DNA of 37,377 bases from Hyella patelloides LEGE 07179 (GTDB lineage Bacteria; Cyanobacteriota; Cyanobacteriia; Cyanobacteriales; Xenococcaceae), in contig NZ_LR213799.1 of the NCBI RefSeq assembly GCF_900659865.1, forward strand, positions 1 to 37,377, given 5' to 3'. The position numbers and the translations under genes were made by a program. Below are positions 8,675-16,373 of this stretch, in pieces; the first letter of the stretch is position 1; each line of letters begins with the position of its first letter. The notes beneath the pieces are model-generated. The model was not told the DNA's origin. It saw only the letters and a list, made by a program, of their open reading frames with translations, and did not search any database.

Positions 8675-10153
8675 ATGACTAGCAGTAACTATACCTCGAA
8701 AAAAACTCCTTGGAATTTAGAACCAGCACCAGCGTGGACTGCCATGATTGGCATTATAGTATTAGGTCTAATTGGTGCAGTCCCAGGTTTAGGCAGAGTG
8801 GTTACTCTATTCTTTCCTGTAGCATCTTTGGTAGTGGGGTTTTTCTTATACAGTCGTTATCCAATTCTTTATCTAGGTTATACCTGGTGGCTTTGGTTTT
8901 TAACTCCTTTTGTGCGTAGATTGGCTGATTTTGGTAGTGGCTACACAGAACCCAGTCCCATACTATTGAGTCCTTTTTTGGTGACTGCTCTTTGCTTTAT
9001 CACCTTGTTTAAGCAGTTACCGAAGCTCAATAGTCAAGGTAAGTTAGGTACACCTTTTGTTTTAGCTTTCATTGGTTTGTTTTATAGCTTACTGGTAGGT
9101 ATTATTTATCGAGAACCCACAAAATTAGTAATTGCTACTCTTGAATGGTTTACTCCCGTTATTTTTGGCTTTCATCTCTATGTTAATTGGCGCAGTTATC
9201 CCCAAATTCAGCGCAATATTGAACGGGTTTTTCTCTATGGAGTACTAATTGTCGGGTCTTATGGCGTACTGCAATATGTAGCTTTGCCCCAATGGGATCG
9301 CATCTGGCTAACCAACGCCCCCATCGATAGTATTTGTAGTGGTGGGGTAGAAGTTCTCAAATGCCGAGTTTATTCGACACTTAATTCTCCAGAACCCTTT
9401 GCGGGCTTCATGGCTGCGGGTTTATTACTTTTGCTTTGTAGCACCAGTAGATTGAGTATGCCAGCGCAAATTGCAGGTTATCTATCTTTCTTGCTAGCAA
9501 TGGTGCGTAGTGGTTGGTTGGGCTGGTTCGCTGGTTTTTTGGCCTTAATTTTCTCTTTGAAAGAAAAGTTTCAAATTCGTTTAATTCTGGTATTTCTGAT
9601 TATGATAGTTTGCATTGCACCATTAACTCAAATTGAGCAATTCTCAGGGGTTACAGAGCGATTGGGAACCTTTGGCAACCTAGAGAATGATGGTAGTGCT
9701 GATGCTAGACAAGAAACCTATGAAGAGGTGTTGGGTGAAGCTTTGACTAACTGGTTTGGTCAAGGAATTGGTGGTAAGCAATACGACAGTACACTATTAG
9801 CTTTACTAATGAATTTGGGCTGGATTGGCACTATTTTCTATGGGGGAGGGATGCTGCTATTAATTTTGAATTTGTTTTATCAGTCAGCCAGTAGAAACGA
9901 TGCTTTTGCCACGGCGATGAGGGGGGTGGTGATGACCGTTGTGGCTCGCTTACCCCTAAATAGTCCTTTAAAAGAAGTTCAAGGAATTATTTTCTGGGGC
10001 TTTTTAGGTTTGGGAGTTGCAGCCCATCGTTATTATCAGTATCAAAAAATGCTCTCGTTGCGAGAAGCTAATGGCTATTCTCTAGAAGGTAAGGACGTGT
10101 CCACAGAATCGAATTTGGGGGCTTATATTGTCCGTGAAAGAGACAATATGTGA
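8675..10153 (+). CDS. O-antigen ligase/polymerase-like membrane protein (Wzy candidate)
   Basis: 492 residues with about ten to twelve hydrophobic segments from residue 20 onwards and a large extracytoplasmic loop in the second half. That loop includes ICSGGVEVLKCRVYSTLNSPEPF and TERLGTFGNLENDGSADARQ; the arrangement of a loop with R and NxPE-like residues followed by DARQETYEEVL is what is seen in O-antigen ligase/Wzy families. In a Wzy-dependent locus this protein joins flipped repeat units into a polymer in the periplasm. A ligase role cannot be excluded, because the two families look alike by sequence. It follows a glycosyltransferase at a 119-base gap. The C-terminal 40 residues are hydrophilic. 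Confidence 0.85.
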   Translation: MTSSNYTSKKTPWNLEPAPAWTAMIGIIVLGLIGAVPGLGRVVTLFFPVASLVVGFFLYSRYPILYLGYTWWLWFLTPFVRRLADFGSGYTEPSPILLSPFLVTALCFITLFKQLPKLNSQGKLGTPFVLAFIGLFYSLLVGIIYREPTKLVIATLEWFTPVIFGFHLYVNWRSYPQIQRNIERVFLYGVLIVGSYGVLQYVALPQWDRIWLTNAPIDSICSGGVEVLKCRVYSTLNSPEPFAGFMAAGLLLLLCSTSRLSMPAQIAGYLSFLLAMVRSGWLGWFAGFLALIFSLKEKFQIRLILVFLIMIVCIAPLTQIEQFSGVTERLGTFGNLENDGSADARQETYEEVLGEALTNWFGQGIGGKQYDSTLLALLMNLGWIGTIFYGGGMLLLILNLFYQSASRNDAFATAMRGVVMTVVARLPLNSPLKEVQGIIFWGFLGLGVAAHRYYQYQKMLSLREANGYSLEGKDVSTESNLGAYIVRERDNM

Positions 10154-10310
10154 GTAGGCTTGTGCGCTCGTTAGGATAAAAAACTTTCTCGTATAGATAA
10201 TAAGAGTGGGGGTAGGGCAGGTTTGGGGAAAAAGACAAAATTATCATTATTAAATTTATTTATGCGTATTTAGTTATAGGGTAAAGGCAAATATTTTTGG
10301 AGAATCAACA

Positions 10311-11315
10311 ATGTTAAAAAATACTCAAATTAATTCGATTACTGGTTTACTGCAACTTAATGATACTGGAAGTAAAGCTCCTGCTTATTTAGGAAATGCG
10401 TTTATTAAAGCAGGCAAAATTGGGCAAGCAATCAGTTATTATGCTCAAGCCTTTAGAGCGATCGCCGATAAGGTGATTTTCCGCACTAAACCAGGTTGGT
10501 TAGAAGAACCTTGGGCAGAAAAAGCATATATTGCCAACCACGAACATAAGTTTGTTTATTGTCCGATTCCGAAAGTGGCTTGTTCTAGTTTTAAACGCTT
10601 TGCTGTGCAATTGAGCGATCTGAAAAACAAAGATGAGGTGCTTGATTTGCCCCCTAAATTATTTCACGCCTATGTAGATCACAACTTATCCTTTTTTGCC
10701 CACTATCTAGATCGTCGTGATGAAGCAATGGCTCTTCTAGATAATCCTGAATATTTTAAGTTTACTATTGTCAGAAATCCTTGGGATAGACTGACTTCTG
10801 CCTATATCAATAAATTTGTAAAACCCCTAGATATCGAACAGTCTAGTTCTCCTGGGAAGCAAGTAGTGGAAAAATACTATCAAGATCGTAATTTACCAGT
10901 AGATTACATTAAAGGCATTACTTTTAAACAGTTTGTGGAATATTTAGTTGCTCACAAAAACGAAGAAATTGATGGACATTGGCAACCCCAATCGATGTTT
11001 ATTAATAATAATCAGTTTGACTATGTTGGTCGCATTGAAACCTTAGATACTGACTTTAAAGCGATCGCTGATACAATTGGTGCTAAGACTAATTTAGGTT
11101 GGGCAAACCGCAGCAAAAGAGCCAGTCTCACAGACGATCATATACCTCAAAAAGCATCAGGCGATCGTCATTATTCTGACTACACCCCCGCAGAATTACG
11201 CCAGCTTTCCCAATATCCTGTTTACACAGAGTTTTATACTCCCGAACTTTTAGAATTAGTCAGACAAAGATATACCGAAGATGTCGAGAATTTTGGTTAT
11301 CAGTTTGGTGGTTAA
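10311..11315 (+). CDS. Sulfotransferase, carbohydrate sulfotransferase type (Sulfotransfer_2)
   Basis: 334 residues. The PAPS-binding 5'-phosphosulfate loop is PIPKVACSSF at residues 85-94, and the 3'-phosphate-binding element is IVRNPWDRLTSAY at 153-165; both are textbook for membrane-type carbohydrate sulfotransferases of the HNK-1/dermatan group. Residues about 20-52 (AYLGNAFIKAGKIGQAISYYAQAF) look like one TPR-like helical hairpin, an extra N-terminal piece. No signal peptide or membrane helix is seen, so it should act in the cytoplasm, sulfating a sugar before flipping. GGAG at 10299-10302 precedes the ATG. Embedded in the polysaccharide locus, it points to a sulfated polymer. The target sugar is unknown. 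Confidence 0.9.
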   Translation: MLKNTQINSITGLLQLNDTGSKAPAYLGNAFIKAGKIGQAISYYAQAFRAIADKVIFRTKPGWLEEPWAEKAYIANHEHKFVYCPIPKVACSSFKRFAVQLSDLKNKDEVLDLPPKLFHAYVDHNLSFFAHYLDRRDEAMALLDNPEYFKFTIVRNPWDRLTSAYINKFVKPLDIEQSSSPGKQVVEKYYQDRNLPVDYIKGITFKQFVEYLVAHKNEEIDGHWQPQSMFINNNQFDYVGRIETLDTDFKAIADTIGAKTNLGWANRSKRASLTDDHIPQKASGDRHYSDYTPAELRQLSQYPVYTEFYTPELLELVRQRYTEDVENFGYQFGG

Positions 11316-11506
11316 CTCATCCAGGGAAACACAGAACAAATAGAGAGGAACGAGGAAAATACTCTTTTTTATTTCTTACTTTAGGTGCAGATTCCTGATG
11401 AGAAACAAGTCCCGATCCTTCATTCATTCCTCAATCCTCATCCCTTGGTTAACTCCTCCTCACCTTCAAAGTCAAATTTTATTAACTCTATTTACTTGAT
11501 TAATTG

Positions 11507-12673
11507 ATGAAAAAAGTTCTTTGCCTTGGTACAGCAGGAAAAGGCGGTCAAGATGAACGCAGAATTTATCGTTTATCTAAATGGCTCAACGCGGATGTCT
11601 CTTACTATTTTGTAGACCGCTCTATTTCTAAAGTTGAAGCAGCTAAAGATGTGTGGCGAGTACTAAAATCTGAGCCTTGGGATTTGGTGTATCAAGAAGG
11701 TACGGGTTTGGCGGGGGGAGTTAATCTGATTTTGGCTTCTCTGTTACGTCAACAACCCTATGTAATCTCTTCTGGCGACCCCATAGCAGGATTTTTTCGC
11801 ACTACTAAAGGAAATTTAGTAGGCAATATCTTTGAGATTTACGAGCATTTGCTCTATCGCTATAGTGCAGGTTTTATGGGTTGGACTCCCTATTTAACAG
11901 GTGTGGCTATGAGAATGGGTGCGCCCAAAGCTGTCACCGTAGAAGGAGCGGTAGCATCTGATATCTTCTATCCCTATAGCCCAGAAAAACGCCGAGCAAT
12001 TCGTCAAAAATTGGGTATTCCTGAAAATCATTTAGTTTGTGGTGTGGTAGGTAGTTTAATTTGGGTACCGCCCCAATCCTACTGCTATGGTTACGAGCTA
12101 GTAGAAATTCTGAAGCGAGTTAAAAGAGATGATATTTCTTTTCTGATTGTGGGAGATGGTGATGGTAAAACCCGCATGGAAGAGGCTGTCCCAAAATCAT
12201 TACGCTCTCGGATTGTCTTTACGGGACGTTTACCAGAATCGGAAGTAGTTTCGGCAATGAATGCTATGGATATCGGCTTTGTCACCCTGTTTGGCGAAAT
12301 GGGCAACTATCGCTTAACTACCAAATTACCAGAATATTTAGGTTGTGGTGTCCCCGTAGCAATGAATCCCACTGCTGGTTTTTATGATTATGCAGCTAAT
12401 GGGGGTTGGGCTTTACCAGAAGGTCATCCTAGCGATCGCTTTTTCTGGGATCGATCTGCTTTATGGCTCGATAATCTTAGTTGGCAAGAAGTTAAGACTA
12501 AAAAAGAAGCTGCGGTGGAAGTAGCTGCTAAATACTTTGATTACGAGGTAATTGCGCCCAAATTCCGTGATTTTATGCATCGCTTGTTAGACCCCAAAAG
12601 TTTAAATCAAGATAAAGTGATCGCAAAAACTGATGAGCCAGGAGAAACTGAAAGTTCAAAATTACTTTTTTAA
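11507..12673 (+). CDS. Glycosyltransferase, GT4-like (GT-B fold)
   Basis: 388 residues from the ATG at 11507. A TTG directly before it (11504) is in frame, but ATG is the natural choice (MKKVLCLGTAGKGGQDERR). The C-terminal half has SLIWVPPQSYCYGYELVEIL and LIVGDGDGKTRMEEAVP, then VFTGRLPESEVVSAMNAMDI and KLPEYLGCGVPVAMN, the donor-binding part of GT-B enzymes. The classical EX7E spacing is not conserved, so it is a divergent member. The last 30 residues are polar and may be unstructured. It is separated by 191 bases from the upstream sulfotransferase. Likely role: adding one sugar of the repeat unit at the cytoplasmic face. Confidence 0.85.
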   Translation: MKKVLCLGTAGKGGQDERRIYRLSKWLNADVSYYFVDRSISKVEAAKDVWRVLKSEPWDLVYQEGTGLAGGVNLILASLLRQQPYVISSGDPIAGFFRTTKGNLVGNIFEIYEHLLYRYSAGFMGWTPYLTGVAMRMGAPKAVTVEGAVASDIFYPYSPEKRRAIRQKLGIPENHLVCGVVGSLIWVPPQSYCYGYELVEILKRVKRDDISFLIVGDGDGKTRMEEAVPKSLRSRIVFTGRLPESEVVSAMNAMDIGFVTLFGEMGNYRLTTKLPEYLGCGVPVAMNPTAGFYDYAANGGWALPEGHPSDRFFWDRSALWLDNLSWQEVKTKKEAAVEVAAKYFDYEVIAPKFRDFMHRLLDPKSLNQDKVIAKTDEPGETESSKLLF

Positions 12674-12780
12674 GCCTTGCTTACATATCAAGTAAAAAGA
12701 ATATTTAATCTCTAAAAAAATCTAAATCGGCTTGTTTTTAAATAGTTATTTAGCAAAAAAAAAGTTTATATTTTTCAGTT

Positions 12781-13605
12781 ATGTTTGTCTTTATAGTCCC
12801 CATCAAAAGCTCTCAAGTATCTAATTCTTGGAAACAAGTTTGTAAATTATTTGAACGTACTTTGCATTCTATCTGTCAACAAAATATTCAAGATTTTAGA
12901 GTAATTTGTGTTTGTCACGAACGTCCTGAAATTGACTTTAACCATCCTGCGGTAAGTTATTTAGAGGTAGATTTTCCCGTTCCTTATTGGAATAAAAAAG
13001 TTTTTATCAGAGCGGAAAATCACGATCAATGTGTTGATAAAGGACGCAAAATGTGGCTGGGTTTAGCAGAAGCCCAAAAATATAATCCCGATTACGTTAT
13101 GTTTGTCGATGCTGATGATTGTATCAGCAACAAAATAGTGGAATTTGTTCAAAGACAAGACCCAAATCATAATGGCTGGTTTTTCGAGCGAGGCTATGAG
13201 TACGAAGAAGGTAACAGTCAAATTTATCTGCGCTCCCAAGAATTTAACCAAAAGTGCGGTACAAGCTATATTTTTAAATTCGATTTAGTATTCCCTCAAT
13301 GGGTTGATTTTGAGGCAATTACGAGAGATTATCAACGTCATCAAATGTTTGGAAAATACTTAGCAGAAAAAGGAACACCTCTCAGTCCTTTACCATTTCC
13401 TGGCTCTATTTATATGACAGATAACCAAGAAAATATTTGGTTACAAAAAAGCTTTTTTACGCAAAAAGATCGTCCTTTAAAAGAGCAAATCAAATTTATC
13501 GCAGGGGACTTTTATCGTAAATTAAAATCACAGAAATTATCAGAAAAAATCAAGCAAGAGTTTGGTCTTTATAGCTTAAAAGAAAAACAAAAGATAGCAA
13601 TTTAA
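12781..13605 (+). CDS. GT-A-like glycosyltransferase (family-2-like) with DXD motif
   Basis: 274 residues. The N terminus (MFVFIVPIKSSQVSNSWKQV) and SICQQNIQDFRVICVCHERP resemble the nucleotide-binding strand-helix start of GT-A enzymes. The metal-binding DXD motif is FVDADD with D110 and D112. The usual C-terminal acceptor region is compact, and the protein is soluble. It is the only GT-A candidate among the locus transferases. It follows an AT-rich gap of 107 bases, and the next transferase gene starts 32 bases after its stop, suggesting co-transcription with it. Donor and acceptor are unknown; a relationship to sequence-divergent hypothetical glycosyltransferases of marine bacteria is possible. 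Confidence 0.75.
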   Translation: MFVFIVPIKSSQVSNSWKQVCKLFERTLHSICQQNIQDFRVICVCHERPEIDFNHPAVSYLEVDFPVPYWNKKVFIRAENHDQCVDKGRKMWLGLAEAQKYNPDYVMFVDADDCISNKIVEFVQRQDPNHNGWFFERGYEYEEGNSQIYLRSQEFNQKCGTSYIFKFDLVFPQWVDFEAITRDYQRHQMFGKYLAEKGTPLSPLPFPGSIYMTDNQENIWLQKSFFTQKDRPLKEQIKFIAGDFYRKLKSQKLSEKIKQEFGLYSLKEKQKIAI

Positions 13606-13637
13606 GCATCACTAATTACTAATTATTTTAGAGAGTT

Positions 13638-14783
13638 ATGAAAGTTTTATTTCTCGATCAAACTGGTAAATTAGCAGGAGCAGAAAGGGTTTTACTAGAC
13701 CTAGTGAAACCATACAAAACAGAGTGCCTAATTGGGTTATTTGAAGATGGCCCATTTAGAGAACTACTCGAAAAACAAAATACACCTGTAACCATTTTAG
13801 CCAGTAAACCCATTGAAGTTAGAAGAGAAAGTAGTTTACTACAAGGCTTGAGTAGTTTGGGTAAGTTTATTCCCCTATTATTAAAAGTAATCAAGCTCAG
13901 TCGCGATTACGATGTAATTTACGCTAATACCCCTAAAGCAATGGTAATCGGAGCTTTAGCTAGTGCTTTTAGCAATCGCCCTTTTGTTTACCACCTTCAT
14001 GATATTCTCACTCCCGAACACTTTAGCTCAACTAATCGTCGTCTGATTGTAACTTTAGCCAATCGCTTTGCCAATAAAGTAATTGCAGTATCCCAAGCAG
14101 CCCAAAACGCTTTTATCGCAGCAGGAGGCAAAGCAGAATTAGTTCAAGTAATTTACAACGGCTTTGAAGCAAACAAATTTCAGGGCTTTGAAACAGAAAG
14201 AGACACTGTCAGAGAAGAACTAGGCTTTGCCGATAAATTCATTGTGGGTCATTTTTGTCGTCTCTCTCCCTGGAAAGGACAAGATGTTTTGCTAGAAGCT
14301 TTAAGTCATTGTCCCGATGATATCGTAGCTGTCTTTGTCGGAGATGCTTTGTTTGGAGAAGAAGAATACGCAGCCCAGCTAAAAGAGCAAGTTACTAAGC
14401 TAAATTTAGTATCGCGAGTCAAGTTTTTAGGTTTTCGTCGAGATGTACCCCGCTTGATGACAGGCTGTGATTTAGTCGCCCATACTTCCACCGCTCCCGA
14501 ACCTGCTTCTAGGGTTTTAGTAGAAACTATGTTAGCGGGCAAACCCTTAGTAGCTAGTAGAAATGGAGGCACGACAGAATTAGTTCAAGAAGACAAAATG
14601 GGTTGGTTATTCCCTTCTGGTGATGCTACTGCTTTAGCCCAGATTATCAACGAGCGTTATCAGCAACCAGAGCATACCAGTAAAATTGCTACTCAAGCTC
14701 AAACTATGGCTGGTGAACTATTCAAATTGGAAAAAAATCAACAGGAGGTTACCCAGTTATTAGAGGAAGTAATTAAAAGTTAA
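13638..14783 (+). CDS. GT4-type glycosyltransferase (GT-B fold)
   Basis: 381 residues. The N terminus MKVLFLDQTGKLAGAERVL has the glycine-rich turn that binds the acceptor side of GT4 enzymes, followed by DVIYANTPKAMVIGALA and FVYHLHDIL. The donor site is intact: FCRLSPWKGQDVLLEAL, then EPASRVLVE with E288 and E296 (EX7E), then AGKPLVASRNGGTTELV. No transmembrane segment is present. The start is supported by GAGAG at 13631-13635. It is the last glycosyltransferase of the locus and probably shares a transcript with the GT-A-like gene before it. The 277-base gap that follows suggests that transcription may restart at the next sulfotransferase. Confidence 0.92.
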   Translation: MKVLFLDQTGKLAGAERVLLDLVKPYKTECLIGLFEDGPFRELLEKQNTPVTILASKPIEVRRESSLLQGLSSLGKFIPLLLKVIKLSRDYDVIYANTPKAMVIGALASAFSNRPFVYHLHDILTPEHFSSTNRRLIVTLANRFANKVIAVSQAAQNAFIAAGGKAELVQVIYNGFEANKFQGFETERDTVREELGFADKFIVGHFCRLSPWKGQDVLLEALSHCPDDIVAVFVGDALFGEEEYAAQLKEQVTKLNLVSRVKFLGFRRDVPRLMTGCDLVAHTSTAPEPASRVLVETMLAGKPLVASRNGGTTELVQEDKMGWLFPSGDATALAQIINERYQQPEHTSKIATQAQTMAGELFKLEKNQQEVTQLLEEVIKS

Positions 14784-14795
14784 AAGTTAAGTGCG

Positions 14796-14891
14796 ATTGA
14801 TCGCTAAATAAACTATATCAATAGTTTTTATATCACCCCATAAAGAGAATAACAAAATAAGTAAGTTAATAGTCACCAAATAGCGATCAAT
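14796..14891. repeat. Spaced 11-bp inverted repeat containing GATCGC
   Basis: ATTGATCGCTA at 14796-14806 is exactly complementary to TAGCGATCAAT at 14881-14891, 74 bases apart. Both arms contain a part of the HIP1 octamer. It lies in the 277-base gap between the last glycosyltransferase and a sulfotransferase gene. The role is unknown; chance pairing of two HIP1-like words is possible. Confidence 0.35.
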
Positions 14892-15060
14892 AAGAATGAT
14901 ACTAAGTAAATATACTTGCCAGAAAAAATAATAGTAAGCTAAATTTTGACTGAGAGGGATATCGCGGTTTCCGAACCATAAACTATCAAGGTGTTGACGA
15001 AAGAAACCAAAGTATATCGCTTTCTACAAACAACAAATTAAATCGCGAGAGGTAATAATA

Positions 15061-15645
15061 ATGAAAAACAAAGTTTTTGGTTTAGGTTTAAGTAAGACAG
15101 GAACATCTTCTCTCACTAGAGCTTTAACCGTACTAGGATACAAATCAGCCCACTTTATTAAAGTGCATCAATTTGATAAGTATGATGCTATTACAGATAC
15201 TCCCGTTCCCGTTATCTATCCAGCTTTAGACCAACAATATCCCAACGCCAAATTTGTCTTAACCCTAAGAGATGCAGAAGATTGGGTTAAATCATTTGCA
15301 GGTCATATTGAAAGACAAGAATGGACAAAAAGATATCCTAAAATGCGAAGTGATGCCTTACTAGCAACCATGCAACTCTACGGCACTATCTATTTTGACC
15401 GCCAGAAATTTTTGGATGGATATAACCGCTACAACGAAGAAGTAAAAGCCTACTTTGCAGATAGAAAAGATGACTTATTAATTATGGATATTTGTCAGGG
15501 TGATGGATGGGAAAAACTTTGCCCTTTTCTCGGTGTTCCTATTCCTGAAACTCCTTTTCCTGTAAAAAACGCTCAGAAAAATATTACTAAACCCAAACAA
15601 TTAGCCAGCCGTTTTTTACATAATATAGGTTTGTTAGAAGGATAG
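15061..15645 (+). CDS. Small sulfotransferase-family protein
   Basis: 194 residues. A P-loop-like 5'-phosphosulfate motif occurs near the start, GLSKTGTSSL at residues 8-17, and a 3'-phosphate-binding motif FVLTLRDAEDWVKSF at 65-79. This is the layout of the compact sulfotransferase family in which the loop begins almost at residue 1 and a DXXEW-like segment follows LRD. In that family the partner is PAPS; the acceptor is unknown. A good ribosome site, GAGAGG at 15047-15052, lies before the ATG. It is followed by a broken sulfotransferase gene and a glycoside hydrolase, so it may be the second sulfating enzyme of the polysaccharide. A few members of this family have other roles, so the exact reaction is uncertain. 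Confidence 0.82.
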   Translation: MKNKVFGLGLSKTGTSSLTRALTVLGYKSAHFIKVHQFDKYDAITDTPVPVIYPALDQQYPNAKFVLTLRDAEDWVKSFAGHIERQEWTKRYPKMRSDALLATMQLYGTIYFDRQKFLDGYNRYNEEVKAYFADRKDDLLIMDICQGDGWEKLCPFLGVPIPETPFPVKNAQKNITKPKQLASRFLHNIGLLEG

Positions 15646-15845
15646 TAATACAATCTGCATGATAAAAGTTTTATTAAGCATTAATTAAGAGCTTTTTACG
15701 ATTAACTAAAGTGAGCAGTGTTTGTTTCAATCAATAGCTATTGATTATTATTATATTATTTATTTCAAAAATATTATCTGAAGTAGTTTTGAATAGTTAA
15801 GATTTCATAAATCATTATTTCAACTAACTTTAAAGGTAGCTAAAA

Positions 15846-16127
15846 ATGACTAAGAAAACATATAGTAATCATCAATGTTTTCAAAAAATAAAACCGTTAT
15901 TAATGTCCTCATGGCTGCAAATTCAAAAGAATGCTTTGTGGTCTGAATATTGGAAAAAAATACGAAAAAAGCGTCCTCCTCGTGAGATTCATGCTTTTTG
16001 TATTGGTCTTCCTAAAACTGGAACTAATTCTATTGCCAATATGCTGGAATGTAAAACCGCCCATGAACCAGAAAAATCTATTTTATTCGATCTTTACAAA
16101 GCCAACATTAAAGGTCGAATAAGATAA
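15846..16127 (+). pseudogene. Truncated sulfotransferase (N-terminal 93 residues only)
   Basis: The reading frame starts at ATG 15846 and gives a basic leader followed by IHAFCIGLPKTGTNSIANML, a clear PAPS-binding loop at about residues 50-69, and AHEPEKSILFDLYKANIKG. It then stops at TAA 16125-16127. The 3'-phosphate-binding element and the rest of the fold, more than 150 residues in relatives, are missing, and no continuation is seen in the next 220 bases in any plus-strand frame. A fold-back element starts about 100 bases downstream. The gene is best read as a remnant whose 3' part was lost by insertion or deletion. It may still be translated as a short peptide. Confidence 0.75.
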
Positions 16128-16230
16128 ACCGTCTCTAGTTCAAAACCAGTAATGTTTTAAATAACATTTTTTGGGAACGCATGAAACCATGAATAGGCAA
16201 TAGCTAATTAATAATAAGTAATCTTCATTC

Positions 16231-16308
16231 TGACCAACGGTCACAGCAGGCTTCGTCGTTTTACGGCGGAGTAATCTGTGACTCGGTAACTCCTTATCTT
16301 AAAACGAC
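16231..16308. repeat. Dense fold-back element beside the truncated sulfotransferase
   Basis: Several exact inverted pairs occur within 80 bases: TGACC-AAC-GGTCA (16231-16243), GTCACAG (16240-16246) with CTGTGAC (16276-16282), GTCGTTTTA (16255-16263) with TAAAACGAC (16300-16308), and GGAGT (16268-16272) with ACTCC (16289-16293). The second and third pairs interleave, so the element could form alternative or pseudoknotted folds. It is more GC-rich than its surroundings. It may be the end of a mobile element or a miniature element; no transposase is visible. Confidence 0.55.
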
Positions 16309-16373
16309 CGTTCCTCTATCTGAACGAAGTATAAACGAGGTAAGGCTTGCTATTAAATAAAAAAACTAAAGCA

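Noticed and set aside
11504-11506. TTG as start of the glycosyltransferase at 11507
   Set aside because: It is directly followed by ATG in frame, which gives the normal N terminus; TTG adds nothing.
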